Below, piece after piece: positions 41,521-49,513 of a stretch of 64,000 nucleotides of DNA. The DNA lies in contig CAJUEL010000004.1 in NCBI GenBank assembly GCA_910585455.1, positions 62,001-126,000 of the forward strand. Reading direction: 5' to 3'. Below the pieces are notes generated by a model. The model was not told where the DNA came from. It worked only from the letters and a program-made list of their open reading frames with translations, and searched no databases. A program made the position numbers and the translations under genes. Numbering within the stretch: position 1 is the first letter of the stretch; each line of letters begins with the position of its first letter. The stretch comes from an uncultured Eisenbergiella sp. (GTDB lineage: Bacteria > Bacillota > Clostridia > Lachnospirales > Lachnospiraceae).

Positions 41521-43314
41521 TTATTTTGACATCTTCTCGGCAATCTGTCTGTCAATTTCTGTCTGATAGGATTCCAGATCCAGCGCGTTGAACTCTTTTA
41601 AGTACGCCTCCCAGAGGGATTCATACTCTGCTTCGTCCTTCGCCAGAATCATCTTGGCAAAGTTCTTCGAGCACACGTCCACAATCTTCTCGTTCGTGAC
41701 GGCCGCCGCGCTTCCATCCTCCAGGGACATGCCCCACACCGGATAATAAGCCTTGCGCACTACCGGGTCGGAATGCATCTCGGCAGGGTAGTCGATATCG
41801 TAGCCCTTTAAGAAGGCCTGGTCAAATTCCCCCTGCGCCGCCAGATATTCTGCAGCGGAGCAGTTCGGATTCACGGGCATGCCGTCCTCCTGATAAACGC
41901 CCTCCAGAGCCGGGCAGTAATTCACCAGCGTGCCGCCGGTCTGGTCGCGGTTCTTTTCCGTATCCTGCACAAGAGCCCGTCTCTCTGCCGTCAGAGCCCT
42001 GCTGCTGCCGTCCTCGCTGTAATTCCAGTCGGTTCCTTCCTCGCCCCACTGTAAGTAGTCCTGTACCTCTCTCTGCAGCATCCAGTCAAAGTAAGCGAGG
42101 ATGCGGTCAGGGTTCTCACAGTTTACGGAAATCATCACGGAGTTATTCGCGGCAGGCAGGCCGTTGGAGCCGTCTATGTAGCCGTCCTTCACGCCGGGAT
42201 CCGTGATGGGCAGAGCGATATAAGTGCGCTCGAACTTGCCGTCCGCCTTTAACAGGTTATTGGCGCTCTGGAAATTCCAGTTCTGGTCAAAGAAGCCCAG
42301 CACGGCGCCTGTCGTAATATTGGCGATGTATTCGTCATAGCTCTGGGTCAGGGACTCCGCACGGATCACGCCCTTCTGGTACTCCTCGCTCAGCTTCTTA
42401 TAGAAGTTGTGCGCCGTATCGCTGACCTGATAGAAGGATGTCTCCAGGGTATCCTGATCCACGAAGATATTGCCCTCGTTGCTGACGCCCAGCAGGTTCT
42501 GCGCCGGATTTAACAAGGACCAGTTCCGCCAGCCGTCTGCCAGCATTTCAAAGCCCATGGTTTTCACACCGTCAATTTCAGGGTGCTTTTCCATATAGTC
42601 CTCAATCAGAGTGAAGTACTCGTCCAGCGTATGCACCTCCGGATAGCCCGCTTCCGCCAGCACATCCTTCTGGATATAGAAGCCGATTCCGCACTCAAAG
42701 ATCGGCGGCGCGTCGGTCAATTCATTCGTAAACCAGCCGTAAATGGGCAGTCCGTAAATATGGCCGTCCGCCTGCTCCAGATATTTCAGGGTAGGACCGT
42801 ACCATTTCATCAGATTCGGGTACTTCGGAATATAATCCTCCAGCGGAATCGCCGCGCCCGCATCCATAAACTTGGGAGCCGCATCGCCCGCGAAAATCAA
42901 ATCCGGATATTCGCCTCCCGCGATCATGACGCCGATCTTCTGGTCCAGATCGCCCACCAGAAATTCATAATCCAGCGTCACACCGGTCAGCTCCTGAATC
43001 CTGCTGATCACCGGGTTGTCATCTGCCGGGTCCTGACCGGCGTCGCGGACAAAATAGGTATAGGTGACCGGATCGCCGGCATCCGCCATGGGAGCAAGTC
43101 CCCCGTAATTGCCGTCGGAGGAAGCCTCACCGTCAGCTGCAGCGCCGTCGTCTGATGTCTGCGCCTCCGAATCTTCTGCATCCTCCTGTTTGGCAGCCGG
43201 CTGCGCATCCGGCGTGCTGCCGGCTCCCGCATCCTGACCGCTGTTGCCACAGCCGACAGCCGCAAATGCCATGGCCGCCGCCATCAATACCGCAAGAAAT
43301 TTTTTCATCTTCAT
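41521..43314 (-). CDS. LplA-type oligosaccharide-binding lipoprotein
   Basis: Binding protein of 597 aa, in the longer LplA/YtcQ size class. The start is ATG 43314 with AAGGAG eight bases upstream. The lipoprotein signal ends in FAAVGCGNS (lipobox AVGC), then an Ala/Asp/Gln-rich linker to about residue 65. The mature protein includes VTYTYFVRDAGQDPADDNPV, KIGVMIAGGEYPDLIFAGDA and CENPDRILAYFDWMLQREVQ, all typical of the family. It is first in the transporter operon and directly downstream of a YesN/YesM two-component pair, the usual arrangement for such importers; that system probably senses the same sugar. Confidence 0.93.
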   Translation of the reverse strand: MKMKKFLAVLMAAAMAFAAVGCGNSGQDAGAGSTPDAQPAAKQEDAEDSEAQTSDDGAAADGEASSDGNYGGLAPMADAGDPVTYTYFVRDAGQDPADDNPVISRIQELTGVTLDYEFLVGDLDQKIGVMIAGGEYPDLIFAGDAAPKFMDAGAAIPLEDYIPKYPNLMKWYGPTLKYLEQADGHIYGLPIYGWFTNELTDAPPIFECGIGFYIQKDVLAEAGYPEVHTLDEYFTLIEDYMEKHPEIDGVKTMGFEMLADGWRNWSLLNPAQNLLGVSNEGNIFVDQDTLETSFYQVSDTAHNFYKKLSEEYQKGVIRAESLTQSYDEYIANITTGAVLGFFDQNWNFQSANNLLKADGKFERTYIALPITDPGVKDGYIDGSNGLPAANNSVMISVNCENPDRILAYFDWMLQREVQDYLQWGEEGTDWNYSEDGSSRALTAERRALVQDTEKNRDQTGGTLVNYCPALEGVYQEDGMPVNPNCSAAEYLAAQGEFDQAFLKGYDIDYPAEMHSDPVVRKAYYPVWGMSLEDGSAAAVTNEKIVDVCSKNFAKMILAKDEAEYESLWEAYLKEFNALDLESYQTEIDRQIAEKMSK

Positions 43315-43368
43315 AATTCTTTCTCCTTCCCTGAAATTTGACCCCAACCTTTTTCATTGGATGAGTCT

Positions 43369-43374
43369 ATTATA
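43369..43374 (-). promoter_or_regulatory. -10 element before the LplA-type gene
   Basis: A perfect TATAAT on the minus strand 55 bp before the start codon, without a recognisable -35. A weak -35 fits a promoter that depends on an activator, such as the YesN-type regulator encoded next door. Confidence 0.45.
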
Positions 43375-43453
43375 GGGGAACAGAAAAAATTAATCATTCC
43401 TGCTATTAATGGGAAAATTCCACTTTTTACACCTTTTTTCTGCGCAAATATTG

Positions 43454-44989
43454 CTATTTTTGCAAATCTTGTTTTCTGTACTCGGCGGGCGTACAGCCTG
43501 CGCTTTCCGTGAATTTCATCACGAAATACTTGCTTTCCGCAAAGCCGACCTCCTCCGCAATTTCATAGACCCTCTTATCCGTCTGCAAAAGCAGCCTTTT
43601 GGCCTCCTCAATCCGCAGACCGGTTAAATATTGCCGGAAGCTCATTCCGGTGGCCTTTTGAAAGCATCTCCCCAGGTATGCCGCGTTCACATAGCAGGCC
43701 TCCGCAACATCCTTTAACGTGATGGATTCTCTGAAATGTCCGCCCACATATGCCACCGCTTTCTCACCCACATCCCCTGTCCTGCGTCTGCCCTCCTCCA
43801 GGACCTGCGAGAAAACCATGGAAATCTGCCGCCAGATTTCCGTTCTCCACACATCCTTTCTGGGAAAATACTGGGAATCCCGCATATCCACCGGGGATAA
43901 ATCCCGGCATTCCGTTTGCTCCTCTGCCAGAATATCCAGCAGCAGATAATAGATGCGATAGTTGATTTCCTGGAGATTGACCACATCCAGACGTTTTTGC
44001 GCGATCTCCCTGTCCATTTCCTGCCAGACAGCCGCCAGACGGTCCGCATCCCGCTCTGCCATGGCCTGCCTGATCTCATTCATATAAAAGGCCTCGTTTT
44101 TCAGCCTTCGTTCCTCTCCTGCCTGTTCCGTCCGCGCAGCTGCATCTTCGGAAATAACCAGGTCCGTCCCCCAGAAAACTTCGGTCATGATGCGATATAA
44201 GCCGGCATCATACTGGCTCCGGAATGTCCCCTCCTCCCTGCGGAAGAGTTGTTCATCCACGGAAACCGCACATACCCAGCCGCGCTGTTTTAAGTGATAG
44301 GCGATATGCCGGCAAAAAAGCATGCTGCTGCGCTGGTATTCATCCAGCGTCCCGCGCGCTAATAAATAGGAAAAAACGCTTCCCCTGTTTCGCAAAAACG
44401 CTTCCTTCCCTCCGGGCATCTTCTCCTCCAGCGCCTGCCGGACCGTATCCATTCTACCCGCGCCCTCCTGTCCAGGCGAAATCGCAACGCAGTGCAGCAC
44501 CAGAAAATCCTGCAGCTCCTTACGGCTCCCATTCCCGCTGTGAAACAATTTCATGACAAGCTCTGCCTGTCTGCCGATCTGGGAGCCGGTTTCCCTGCTG
44601 GCACGCCTGTCCAGGCTTTCCTTAAGCTTGATCAGAAGCCGTTCCACTTCCTCCTCATCCACAGGCTTGACCAGATAATCCTTCACGCCATAGCGCAGCG
44701 CCTCTCTGGCGTACCCGAAATCGCTGTAGCCGGAAAGCATCACCACATAAGGCAGCTTTTCTGCCTCCACCGATTCGGAAAGCGCTTTTAAAAAACCAAG
44801 CCCGTCCAATACCGGCATGCACACATCCAGGAAAATCAAATCCACAGGCTTTTGCGCAAGCTGCTCCAGCGCATCCCGCCCGTTTTTGGCCACCGCGGAT
44901 ATCCCAAAGCCCAATCCGTTAAAATCCACGATCCGCGAGAAATGGCTGCGGATTGTTTTTTCATCGTCCACGATCATGATCGAGTACAT
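43454..44989 (-). CDS. YesN-type response regulator (REC + AraC HTH)
   Basis: Response regulator of 511 aa. The start is ATG 44989 with AAGGGGG six bases upstream; the longer frame to 45262 only overlaps the kinase gene in a non-native way. The REC domain (1-120) has acidic residues in MIVDDE and the phosphate-accepting Asp in LIFLDVCMP (about 55). A long middle region (about 130-400) is of the poorly conserved YesN type. The C-terminal AraC DNA-binding domain (about 410-511) includes ITLKDVAEACYVNAAYLGRCF and VYEIAEEVGFAESKYFVMKF. It overlaps the end of the kinase gene by 29 bp. The likely target is the LplABC-type transporter operon downstream. Confidence 0.93.
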   Translation of the reverse strand: MYSIMIVDDEKTIRSHFSRIVDFNGLGFGISAVAKNGRDALEQLAQKPVDLIFLDVCMPVLDGLGFLKALSESVEAEKLPYVVMLSGYSDFGYAREALRYGVKDYLVKPVDEEEVERLLIKLKESLDRRASRETGSQIGRQAELVMKLFHSGNGSRKELQDFLVLHCVAISPGQEGAGRMDTVRQALEEKMPGGKEAFLRNRGSVFSYLLARGTLDEYQRSSMLFCRHIAYHLKQRGWVCAVSVDEQLFRREEGTFRSQYDAGLYRIMTEVFWGTDLVISEDAAARTEQAGEERRLKNEAFYMNEIRQAMAERDADRLAAVWQEMDREIAQKRLDVVNLQEINYRIYYLLLDILAEEQTECRDLSPVDMRDSQYFPRKDVWRTEIWRQISMVFSQVLEEGRRRTGDVGEKAVAYVGGHFRESITLKDVAEACYVNAAYLGRCFQKATGMSFRQYLTGLRIEEAKRLLLQTDKRVYEIAEEVGFAESKYFVMKFTESAGCTPAEYRKQDLQK

Positions 44990-46832
44990 CCTGTTCCCCC
45001 TTCTGTCTCCGGCAAAAAGCCTCCCCATATGTCGCGGGAATCCGTATTGTACATACGGTGCCCTTTCCCTGCGTGCTTTCCATATCAAACGCGAAATTCT
45101 CTCCGTAGTATAAAACAAGCCTCCGGTACACATTCCAGATTCCCACGCTGTGACCGCCATCCTCGTTCTTCTTAAGCATATCCTGCAGCTGCCTGAGCTT
45201 TTCCTTTGGCATGCCGCCCCCGTTGTCCGCCACCCGGATCTCCAGCGTATTCTCTGCCCCATCAGGGCCGTTTATGCAGGATGCCTCTATCTTCACCCAG
45301 CGATCATCGGAAATCGCCTCCACGCCATGGATGCAGGCATTTTCCACCAGAGGCTGGAGAATCATCTTCGGAAGCATGCAGTCATAAGCCTCCCCGGAAA
45401 TCTCAATTTCATAGGAAAATTCGTCCTCAAAACGATAATTCTGTATATATAAAAACTCATCCAGAAAATTGATCTCCTCCCGCAGCGTGATGATGTTATC
45501 CCTCCATTCGATGATATGCCGGAACATTTTCGCCATATATTTGATGACTCCCGCCGTTTCCCGCTCCCCCTTCGCCAGCGCTTTTAAGCGGATGCTCTCC
45601 AACGCATTGAACATGAAATGAGGATTCACCTGGGACTGCAGCGCCTGAAGCTTCGCCTGATTCGTCTCCTTCTCCAATTCCATCTGCTTCATTTCCGCCT
45701 TATATTCATTCTCAATCAGCTCTTTGAGCTGGGCGCTCATCTGATTGATGCTTTGCTGCAAAATGCCGATTTCATCCTTTCCCTCCTCCGGCATTGGCAT
45801 CTGAACGAAATTGCCCCTCGCGATATCCTCAGACTGCGCCACAAGTCCCCGCATCCGCTTGCTGATGCTGCTCGAAATCATGCACACACATGCCAGGCCA
45901 AACAGCAGGCACAGAACGGAAACGCCCACGGTCAGCTGTCTGCCCTGCGCAAACTCCTCCGAAATCAGCTTTGAGTCATAGATGCCATACAGGGTCAGCG
46001 GAAAGCTGCCGATCGTTCTTTCTAAAACCACCAGCCCCTTCCTGTCTTCAACCGTGCCGCTGTCAAAAAATTCCGGCACATCCCTGTCGCTGTAGCCCGA
46101 CGCCGCAGTCACAACACATCCGTTCCGGTCCACAAGGAGCATGTTGTCAAATAAATTGCTTTCCTTCAAAATACTTTTCAGATAGTCTCTGTCCACATCA
46201 AGGCGCAAAAGCTTGGCATACTTCGCATACTGCCTGTAATAATCCATCCTGTACAGAATGCTCATGCTGCGGTTCCCCTGGGCCTTCTGGAGCCTTGCAT
46301 CCTCATGGGCCGTCCTTAAGCAGACATCCTCCCCCTCCGCCAGGGGCTCAACATGCAGATAATCCAGCTTTTCCCCCAGCGCCTCCATGTCCATATCCTC
46401 CATGCGCTTCACATAAGGGCTGTTAAACAGGGTCGCATTATCCGTATAGATGCTGATGCTCCTGATCTGTCCTACAGAGGACATATTGTCCATGAAAAAC
46501 TTCTGGAGCCTTTCCTGATACTGAATCAAAAATTCCAGATCCCCGCTGTACTCATAATCCAGGCATTCGTACAGCATTTCGTTTCTCTCATAGCTTCTCG
46601 CCAAAGATAAAATCTCTGACAGAGCACTATTAATCCGATCGGCCTTATCATCCATTCCCTCATTGATTTTCTGCAGCATCTCCTCCTGGAGCTTCCATTC
46701 CGTCTGCCAGTAATAAACCACGTTCTGCAATGCCAGCGGAATGACCGCACTGAAAAAAAACAGTATGAAGCACTTTTGTACAAAGGCCATACTGTTGAAA
46801 AAGGAGTCGATTTTATGCAGCAATGTCTTCAC
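44961..46832 (-). CDS. YesM/LytS-type sensor histidine kinase
   Basis: Membrane sensor kinase, 623 aa. The chosen start is GTG 46832, with AGGGGG eight bases upstream. Helix 1 is near residues 20-40 (FILFFFSAVIPLALQNVVYY), followed by a large extracellular sensing domain (about 45-290), helix 2 (about 295-318, VGVSVLCLLFGLACVCMISS), a HAMP linker, and a coiled region. The His_kinase motif LQSQVNPHFMFNALESIR contains the phospho-accepting His. HATPase motifs are VENACIHGVEAI and DNGGGMPKEKL. It is co-transcribed with and overlaps the YesN regulator gene. A sugar-binding-protein complex is the usual input for such kinases; here this is inferred. Confidence 0.93.
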   Translation of the reverse strand: MKTLLHKIDSFFNSMAFVQKCFILFFFSAVIPLALQNVVYYWQTEWKLQEEMLQKINEGMDDKADRINSALSEILSLARSYERNEMLYECLDYEYSGDLEFLIQYQERLQKFFMDNMSSVGQIRSISIYTDNATLFNSPYVKRMEDMDMEALGEKLDYLHVEPLAEGEDVCLRTAHEDARLQKAQGNRSMSILYRMDYYRQYAKYAKLLRLDVDRDYLKSILKESNLFDNMLLVDRNGCVVTAASGYSDRDVPEFFDSGTVEDRKGLVVLERTIGSFPLTLYGIYDSKLISEEFAQGRQLTVGVSVLCLLFGLACVCMISSSISKRMRGLVAQSEDIARGNFVQMPMPEEGKDEIGILQQSINQMSAQLKELIENEYKAEMKQMELEKETNQAKLQALQSQVNPHFMFNALESIRLKALAKGERETAGVIKYMAKMFRHIIEWRDNIITLREEINFLDEFLYIQNYRFEDEFSYEIEISGEAYDCMLPKMILQPLVENACIHGVEAISDDRWVKIEASCINGPDGAENTLEIRVADNGGGMPKEKLRQLQDMLKKNEDGGHSVGIWNVYRRLVLYYGENFAFDMESTQGKGTVCTIRIPATYGEAFCRRQKGEQDVLDHDRGR

Positions 46833-46879
46833 GCTTCTATCCCCCTGCACCACAGGCTCACGATTTCATCCGCAGTAAC

Positions 46880-46913
46880 AGTGCAGACAGGTAAAACTCT
46901 TACCATCTGCACT
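46880..46913 (-). other. Hairpin at the 5' end of the kinase message
   Basis: AGTGCAGA (46880-46887) pairs with TCTGCACT (46906-46913), and inside it GGTAA with TTACC. The outer base is about 9 bp downstream of the -10, so it should be at the extreme 5' end of the transcript. It could protect the RNA end or act as a DNA operator. Confidence 0.5.
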
Positions 46914-46921
46914 CCGGTTTC

Positions 46922-46950
46922 ATTATAGCATCCCGAAATACGGATGACAA
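46922..46950 (-). promoter_or_regulatory. Sigma-A promoter of the YesM/YesN operon
   Basis: TTGTCA (46945-46950) and a perfect TATAAT (46922-46927) on the minus strand with a 17-bp spacer, about 90 bp before the kinase start codon. Confidence 0.75.
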
Positions 46951-46969
46951 GGCTCCCTGTGCAGGTCCC

Positions 46970-48460
46970 CTATCCCTTTTTTGCAAACTGCACCGGCGCT
47001 ATCCGTTCCGTGAGCGGGCGCATCTGGTACTCCGGGAACTGTTCCAGAAGCTCCTCAAGGCACAGCGCCGTGTTATCCACCACATCGTGCGCCAGCATGA
47101 CCACCTTTTTGCGTCCCAGCGTGGAGGAGGTGGCGTTTTCGATCAGCTTTTGCGGCGTGGACTTTTTGACTGCGTCCTCCAGGCTCGCGTTCCAGTCAAA
47201 ATAAATATATCCGTTTTCGGTCATTTTCTCCACGATTTCCTCCCGCACATCCCCGTTATAGACGTTGATGCTTCCGCCGGGAAAGCGGAAAAGCTTCGCC
47301 TCCACTCCCGTCACATCAAGAACCGTCTGCCGGGCAGTCTCAAAATCCTCAAGATAGCTTTCCGCGCTGGCATAGATTTTGTTGTAGTCATGATTATTGC
47401 AATGAATGCCGATGGTATGCCCCTCTGCCACGATCCGCCGCGCGACCTCCGGATGCTTTTTCACGCTTTCCCCAATCACAAAAAAAGTCGCTTTGATATC
47501 GTGTTCCTTCAAAATATCCAACACCGTACAGGTATTTTGAGCGGAAGGACCGTCGTCAAAGGTCAGGTACATGGTTTTGGGGCGAAAAAAAAGCGTGATG
47601 CCATCCACGATCCCCTGCGCCAGCTTTTCCTGATACTCTGCCGTCATAAGCTGCGCGCATTCCGCCGGGTTGGTCAAAAAACCCGTTTCAATCAGGCAGG
47701 CGGGCATCCGGGTCTGTCCCGTCACACAAAGCTGCGCATCATCCCGCAGTTCCCGCTCCTGTGCCCCCGTACTTTTTAACGTATACTTATGTACGAGCTT
47801 TGCCAGCCGTTTGCTGTCCCTGCTCACATCCGTTCCGTCATACCAGGTTTCCATGCCGGTCACACCTGTATCCTCACAGCTGTTCTGATGAATGCTGATA
47901 TAAGCGTCCGCCACGCACAGATTCGCCAGCCGCGCCCGTTCCTCCTTCGCCATATAGACATCGTCCGTTCTGGTCATCAGAACCAGGAACCCCGCCTCCC
48001 TCAGCTTTTCCTGCACCAGACGCGCGATGGCAAGATTGACGTCCTTCTCCAGCGCCCCCGCTACAGCGCAGCCCTCATCCATGCCGCCATGTCCCGGGTC
48101 CACCACGATCAACGGCGCCACGCGTGTCAGGGCGGACTTTAAGACAGCTCCTGCTCCTGTCGTCCCCTGCTGCCCGGTATCCGCCGTCTCTTCTTTGGCG
48201 ATCGTGTTGCCGGAAACGCTTCCCGCTCCCAGCTCCCCAAGCCGCTCCTCCGCCGTATTGCCAAGCCCTGCTTCGTCAGCCAGCTTCTCCACATCCGGAT
48301 TTTCCGGCGCCGCCATCACCACCCGCGCCACATACATGGAAAAAATGCCTGCCGCCAGAAGCAGCGCCAGAATTCCTGCCGCTGACTGCCCCCGCCTTTT
48401 GCGCTGTCTTCCTTTCCCTTTTCTTTGCCTTCTTCTCTCTTCATTCCTTCTTTTGCACAT
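46970..48460 (-). CDS. N-acetylmuramoyl-L-alanine amidase / polysaccharide deacetylase fusion
   Basis: Bifunctional wall enzyme, 496 aa. The start is ATG 48460 with GGGGGAG five bases upstream. A very basic cytoplasmic tail (RRNEERRRQRKGKGRQRKRR) is followed by one membrane anchor (about 28-48) and a linker. An Amidase_3 domain (about 115-290) has zinc-ligand motifs VDPGHGGMDEG and ISIHQNS and the catalytic Glu in CLIETGFLTN. A NodB deacetylase domain (about 295-490) has YLTFDDGPS, HTIGIHCNNHDY and RFPGGS; the usual HSxxH is HCNNH here. It may cut stem peptides and deacetylate glycan on the outer face of the membrane. Four 11-bp-phased repeats precede it, probably regulator sites. Confidence 0.93.
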   Translation of the reverse strand: MCKRRNEERRRQRKGKGRQRKRRGQSAAGILALLLAAGIFSMYVARVVMAAPENPDVEKLADEAGLGNTAEERLGELGAGSVSGNTIAKEETADTGQQGTTGAGAVLKSALTRVAPLIVVDPGHGGMDEGCAVAGALEKDVNLAIARLVQEKLREAGFLVLMTRTDDVYMAKEERARLANLCVADAYISIHQNSCEDTGVTGMETWYDGTDVSRDSKRLAKLVHKYTLKSTGAQERELRDDAQLCVTGQTRMPACLIETGFLTNPAECAQLMTAEYQEKLAQGIVDGITLFFRPKTMYLTFDDGPSAQNTCTVLDILKEHDIKATFFVIGESVKKHPEVARRIVAEGHTIGIHCNNHDYNKIYASAESYLEDFETARQTVLDVTGVEAKLFRFPGGSINVYNGDVREEIVEKMTENGYIYFDWNASLEDAVKKSTPQKLIENATSSTLGRKKVVMLAHDVVDNTALCLEELLEQFPEYQMRPLTERIAPVQFAKKG

Positions 48461-48528
48461 AAAAAGCTCCCCCGTATCCGTCATAAAGGATTTTCAATCA
48501 TCCCGTTATATCCATCATACGCGGAAGC

Positions 48529-48567
48529 TGCATCAGAATATCATCATTTTTGCATCAAAGTTGCATC
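48529..48567 (-). promoter_or_regulatory. Four tandem 11-bp repeats, predicted OmpR-type regulator operator
   Basis: On the plus strand TGCATC, ATCATC, TGCATC and TGCATC begin at 48529, 48540, 48551 and 48562, exactly 11 bp apart, which on the minus strand reads GATGCA/GATGAT. The copy nearest the gene occupies the -35 position, 17 bp before a -10-like TATAAC on the minus strand. This is the classic layout for an OmpR/PhoB-type activator, such as the regulator encoded at 50923-51582. Confidence 0.75.
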
Positions 48568-48603
48568 ATTTGTAACAACTGTAACCTGTCTGAGCTGTTA
48601 CCA

Positions 48604-49434
48604 TCATTTTGAAATTTTTAAAAAGAGCTCGGAAATGCCCTCGTAAAAGCCCACCGTCACCACAGTATATCCATCGTCCATGCCGTCAAAAACGTATTTT
48701 TTGTAATAGGGCGTGGTCTCGGAAAGGGGATTGTCATTGGCATACTCCTGGGGCGCCTCCAGCCCCAGGTAATTTTGCCAGCTTTCGATGATCGCATCCG
48801 GATCGATCTGATCCCAGGAAAGGGGCGTGCGCACATAAAATTCGTACAGCTTTCCGCTGTCCGCATCGATATAGGCATCCATCAGCCGGTTGGATTTATC
48901 CGCGTTCTGCCGGCTTTCTGAAAGGCTCATCTGCCAGACGGATACGTTGTTGCGCGGCTCCAGCACATCGATCGCAGAATACAGCTCTGCTTCATAATCC
49001 GCCGCTTTTACCTCCTTGACCGAATCCGGCAAAATCCCCGCTTCCTTTAAGGCCGCAAGTCCCTCGTTACACGCCTCATAAATCTTTTCCTCTGTGATTT
49101 CCTTTCCGGAGGGGCCCTGATGATTGATCACAAACGCATAGGAGCCTCCCACATTCTGCAAAACGCCTTCCTCCGCTTCGTCAAAAAGCAGAGAATTTTG
49201 TTCGCTCCGGGGCAGCGTCTGACTGTTTAAGCACTGGGAGAGAAGATATAGCTTTTCATTTCTGCTCAGGCTATAACGGTATCCCTCCTGCTCTCCCTCC
49301 ACCGTCTGGGCATGAATTTCATTGAGCACGCCGGCATCCCGGTAACGGGCCAGCGCCTCCGGTCCCCATATGGACAAGGCAATCACCGCCAGCGTTCCTG
49401 CCAGCACGCAGGCATTTTTCACGGTTTTTTTCAC
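48604..49434 (-). CDS. Membrane-anchored unknown protein of the two-component locus
   Basis: Function not recognised; 276 aa. The start is GTG 49434 with AGGGGG seven bases upstream (the longer frame overlaps the kinase gap and lacks a site). One N-terminal hydrophobic segment (VLAGTLAVIALSIWGPEALA) acts as signal or anchor. The rest should be extracellular, with acidic, mixed alpha/beta sequence. The C-terminal part ADSGKLYEFYVRTPL to GYTVVTVGFYEGISELFL has the rhythm of a small alpha-beta sandwich. It lies 79 bp after the sensor kinase gene and before the amidase-deacetylase. It could be a sensor accessory or an envelope-stress effector; both are inference. Confidence 0.75.
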   Translation of the reverse strand: MKKTVKNACVLAGTLAVIALSIWGPEALARYRDAGVLNEIHAQTVEGEQEGYRYSLSRNEKLYLLSQCLNSQTLPRSEQNSLLFDEAEEGVLQNVGGSYAFVINHQGPSGKEITEEKIYEACNEGLAALKEAGILPDSVKEVKAADYEAELYSAIDVLEPRNNVSVWQMSLSESRQNADKSNRLMDAYIDADSGKLYEFYVRTPLSWDQIDPDAIIESWQNYLGLEAPQEYANDNPLSETTPYYKKYVFDGMDDGYTVVTVGFYEGISELFLKISK

Positions 49435-49513
49435 ATTGATACCCCCTGCCCGTTTCAGCGGGCGTACGCTCTGCGCAACAGATGTACAGAGCCGATTCAA
49501 AGCATCGGCTTTT

